Assembly (NCBI GenBank): GCA_021850345.1
Contig: JAJZMN010000145.1
Coordinates: forward strand, 1-6,665
DNA from: Actinomycetes bacterium
Lineage (GTDB): Bacteria > Actinomycetota > Acidimicrobiia > Acidimicrobiales > RAAP-2
Reading direction: 5' to 3'
DNA length: 6,665 bases
A model generated the notes under the pieces. It was not told the origin of the DNA and did no database searches. It saw only the letters and a program-made list of their open reading frames with translations. Positions 5,032 through 6,665 of the stretch are shown piece after piece. How positions within the stretch are numbered: the stretch's first letter is position 1; each line of letters begins with the position of its first letter. The translations under genes were made by a program, and so were the position numbers.

Positions 5032-6583
5032 GTTGCTGCCGCCAGAGGTGGATCACCCGGGTCGCGGAGAGGACCGCCGCGAGCGCCATGATGCCCATCG
5101 ACGCGTAGAACGCGGCGTGCAGCCCGTCGGTGAACGAGCCCGCGAGCCGGTGGGTGAGGTGGGTCGTCCCCACGAAGATCGCGAAGGCGACCCGGTGCGG
5201 GATGGCCCGCCCGGCGACGAGGATGGCCACCGCAAACGAGAAGACCATCCCCACGTTGGCGAACGTCCTCAACATCCCCGACGAGACCCCGAACAGCTCA
5301 CGCGGCGCGGCGAGCATGACCGCCGTGGTGTTGGCGGGGAAGAACAGGCCGGCACCGAGGCCGCTCACGACGGATGCGACGACGACCAGCCCGACGGAGG
5401 TGTGGACACCGAGCTGCGCATAGACGAGGAGCGCGGCGATCTGGATCGCGAGGCCGATGGTCGCCGGCCACACCGCCCCGACCTTGTCGGTGAGGCGCCC
5501 GCCGATCGGGCCGACGAGCCCCGACACGAGGTAGCCCGGGACGAGCAGCAGCGACGCGTGGAGCGGGCTGAAGTCCCGCACCCCCTGGAGGTACATGATC
5601 ACGAGGAAGAGGACCGCGAAGTTCGCCATCGCTTGGAACAAGGACGCGAGCATCGTCGGGCTCACCGTCGGGATCTTGAAGAGCGACAGGTTGAGCATCG
5701 GGGCCTTGCGGCCACGCTCGAAGAGGACGAAGGCAACGAGGAGCACGACGCCGCCGACGAGGAAGCCGGCGACCTGGCCGCTGAACGAGGTGGTCGAGAG
5801 CTTCGTCATCGCCCAGAGCACCCCGAAGACGCCCGCCCCGAAGAGAATCATCCCCGGCACGTCGAGTCGCTCGCGGCGACGCTCGCCCTTGTCGTGGAGG
5901 ACCCGGAGGGCGAGCAGCACGGCGACGATGCCTGCGGGCACGTTGATCCAGAAGACCCAGCGCCAGTCGACGTACGTCACGATCACGCCGCCGAGGAGGA
6001 TGCCGAGGATCGCGCCGATGCTCCAGCCGACCGCGTTGAAGCCATAAGCGCGGCCCCGCTGAGCCGGAGGGAAGGTGTCCGCGATCACGGCGCCGCTATT
6101 GGCGGTGATGAGTGCGCCGCCCACGCCCTGGATGATGCGGTAGAGGATGATCGTCGCTTCGTTGCTCGCCAGCGCGCACAACGCGGAGCCGACGATGAAC
6201 ACGACGAACCCCGCCTCGTACATCCGGACGCGTCCGAACATGTCCCCGAGCCGCCCGACCTGCGTCGCGAGCACGGTGATCACGAGCAGGTAACCGATGA
6301 TCACCCAGACGACTCCGGAGAGCGCGACATGGAGCGACCGCTCCATGGCGGGGAGCGCGAGCACCACGATCGTCGTGTCGACGGCGGCCATGAGGACGCC
6401 GATCATGATCACGACGAGCGCGAGCCCGGTTCGCGTCCCCTGCGCCCCGCCTGCCGCATCGCCGCCCGTCACCGGCGCCCCGACCGCGCCCGCGCCCGCG
6501 CCCGGGGCGCGCTCCGACGCCCGCGCCGCGCCTGCGCCTGCGCCCGGGGCGCGCTCCGGCGCCGGTTGGGTGTGCGCAGTCAC
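5000..6583 (-). CDS. MFS transporter, DHA2 family (14 TMS, EmrB/QacA type)
   Basis: 527 residues. This is an inner-membrane proton-coupled exporter of drugs or other small hydrophobic compounds. Residues 1-50 are a cytoplasmic Ala/Gly/Pro-rich extension containing two 14-residue repeats. About 14 hydrophobic segments follow, from LALVVIMIGVLMAAVD (about 54-69) to MGIMALAAVLSATRVI (about 496-511). Family motifs are present: D1-like AVDTTIVVLALP (67-78), motif A GRLGDMFGRVRMYE (110-123), motif B LYRIIQGVGGALI (147-159) followed by ADTFPPAQRGRAYG (168-181), and motif C GWSIGAILGILLGG (186-199). The length is normal for DHA2. The substrate cannot be read from sequence. GTG 6583 is chosen because a TAGGAT -10 element ends 6 nt upstream, suggesting a leaderless transcript; the nearer ATG at 6591 is out of frame and stops after three codons. 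The PHP gene overlaps its 3' end. Confidence 0.92.
   Translation of the reverse strand: MTAHTQPAPERAPGAGAGAARASERAPGAGAGAVGAPVTGGDAAGGAQGTRTGLALVVIMIGVLMAAVDTTIVVLALPAMERSLHVALSGVVWVIIGYLLVITVLATQVGRLGDMFGRVRMYEAGFVVFIVGSALCALASNEATIILYRIIQGVGGALITANSGAVIADTFPPAQRGRAYGFNAVGWSIGAILGILLGGVIVTYVDWRWVFWINVPAGIVAVLLALRVLHDKGERRRERLDVPGMILFGAGVFGVLWAMTKLSTTSFSGQVAGFLVGGVVLLVAFVLFERGRKAPMLNLSLFKIPTVSPTMLASLFQAMANFAVLFLVIMYLQGVRDFSPLHASLLLVPGYLVSGLVGPIGGRLTDKVGAVWPATIGLAIQIAALLVYAQLGVHTSVGLVVVASVVSGLGAGLFFPANTTAVMLAAPRELFGVSSGMLRTFANVGMVFSFAVAILVAGRAIPHRVAFAIFVGTTHLTHRLAGSFTDGLHAAFYASMGIMALAAVLSATRVIHLWRQQRGTVEIATRE
6473..6558 (-). repeat. 42-bp duplicated unit in the transporter N-terminus
   Basis: A 19-nt identical stretch, gcgcccggggcgcgctccg, occurs at 6498-6516 and 6540-6558, offset by 42 bp (14 codons). 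It encodes two consecutive copies beginning ERAPGAGAGA (residues 10-23 and 24-37), the first ending ARAS and the second VGAP. The duplication is in frame and lies before the first membrane helix, in a region not needed for the MFS fold. Confidence 0.85.
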
Positions 6584-6589
6584 CCGCTC

Positions 6590-6595
6590 ATCCTA
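6590..6595 (-). promoter_or_regulatory. Probable -10 element of the MFS gene (leaderless)
   Basis: On the minus strand TAGGAT matches the actinobacterial TANNNT consensus and is followed by 6 nt and then GTG at 6583. Initiation 6-7 nt downstream would start the mRNA at the GTG itself. No strong -35 is seen. The element overlaps the -10 candidate of the divergent gene on the other strand. Confidence 0.5.
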
Positions 6596-6599
6596 TGGT
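6594..6599 (+). promoter_or_regulatory. Candidate -10 element of the divergent right-edge gene
   Basis: TATGGT fits TANNNT on the plus strand and lies 35 nt before the GTG at 6635. Transcription would start near 6606 and leave a leader of about 29 nt holding the AGAGGA ribosome binding site. No clear -35 is present, and the upstream sequence is within the MFS coding region. The call is weak. Confidence 0.3.
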
Positions 6600-6621
6600 T
6601 GGCGCGCGAGCGTCCACGAGC

Positions 6622-6627
6622 AGAGGA
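6622..6627 (+). promoter_or_regulatory. Ribosome binding site of the right-edge gene
   Basis: AGAGGA is followed by 7 nt and then GTG 6635. The intervening ATG at 6627 gives only a three-codon ORF ending at TGA 6633-6635, so this site favours the GTG start. Confidence 0.45.
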
Positions 6628-6634
6628 TGACGAT

Positions 6635-6665
6635 GTGACCAACCCCGTCTCCCCCGTTTCCTTCA
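6635..6665 (+). CDS. Start of a divergent gene, cut by the window edge
   Basis: GTG 6635 opens a frame reading MTNPVSPVSF (initiator as Met) up to the last base. Support comes from the AGAGGA ribosome binding site 7 nt upstream, G/C in the third position of nine of the ten visible codons, and a position head-to-head with the MFS gene. Ten residues are too few to name a product. A gene divergent from a DHA2 exporter is sometimes its regulator, but nothing visible here shows a helix-turn-helix. Confidence 0.5.
   Translation, partial: MTNPVSPVSF

Noticed and set aside
4093..5091. 332-codon plus-strand ORF opposite the PHP gene
   Set aside because: It is a shadow of a gene whose catalytic residues are all on the minus strand.
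1..6665. CRISPR array, tRNA/rRNA gene, insertion sequence or phage attachment site
   Set aside because: I saw no spaced direct repeats of CRISPR type, no tRNA-like cloverleaf, no transposase motif and no terminal inverted repeats. All tandem repeats found are short and unspaced.

Overview
The window is GC-rich (my impression is about 70%) with strongly G/C-biased third codon positions. Its gene families (aerobic CO-dehydrogenase-type large subunit, FadD-like acyl-CoA ligase remnant, HhH-PHP protein, 14-helix DHA2 transporter) and TANNNT promoter elements placed just before start codons suggest an actinobacterium, perhaps an uncultured acidimicrobial or related lineage. The finer placement is a guess.

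Almost everything is on the minus strand, so the biological order runs from the right edge leftward. At the right edge a divergent plus-strand gene begins (GTG at 6635) and runs out of the window. Leftward on the minus strand come a DHA2-family MFS transporter (6583-5000) and, overlapping its end by 32 nt, a helix-hairpin-helix plus PHP metal-dependent phosphoesterase-like protein (5031-3925). Next is a heavily decayed acyl-CoA ligase pseudogene (about 3904-3466), then a roughly 285-bp intergenic stretch, a 115-residue protein with a four-cysteine zinc-ribbon-like knuckle (3180-2833), and a spacer with a GC hairpin and a 14-bp tandem repeat. The last clear gene is a xanthine dehydrogenase/CO dehydrogenase-type molybdopterin-binding large subunit (2670-367). 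The leftmost 366 bp hold only one doubtful 24-codon ORF and an 18-bp tandem repeat whose coding strand I cannot decide.

The transporter and PHP protein form a translationally coupled pair. The zinc-ribbon gene and the molybdenum hydroxylase subunit are co-oriented but separated by a hairpin, and the latter seems to have its own promoter, so co-transcription is uncertain. The molybdenum hydroxylase subunit lacks adjacent FAD-binding and iron-sulfur partner genes within the window. I found no convincing new defence, biosynthetic or mobile system. The best points for a second look are the hidden acyl-CoA ligase pseudogene, the apparently partnerless CoxL-like subunit, two probable leaderless starts, and short tandem repeats that sit on start regions or reading-frame boundaries.
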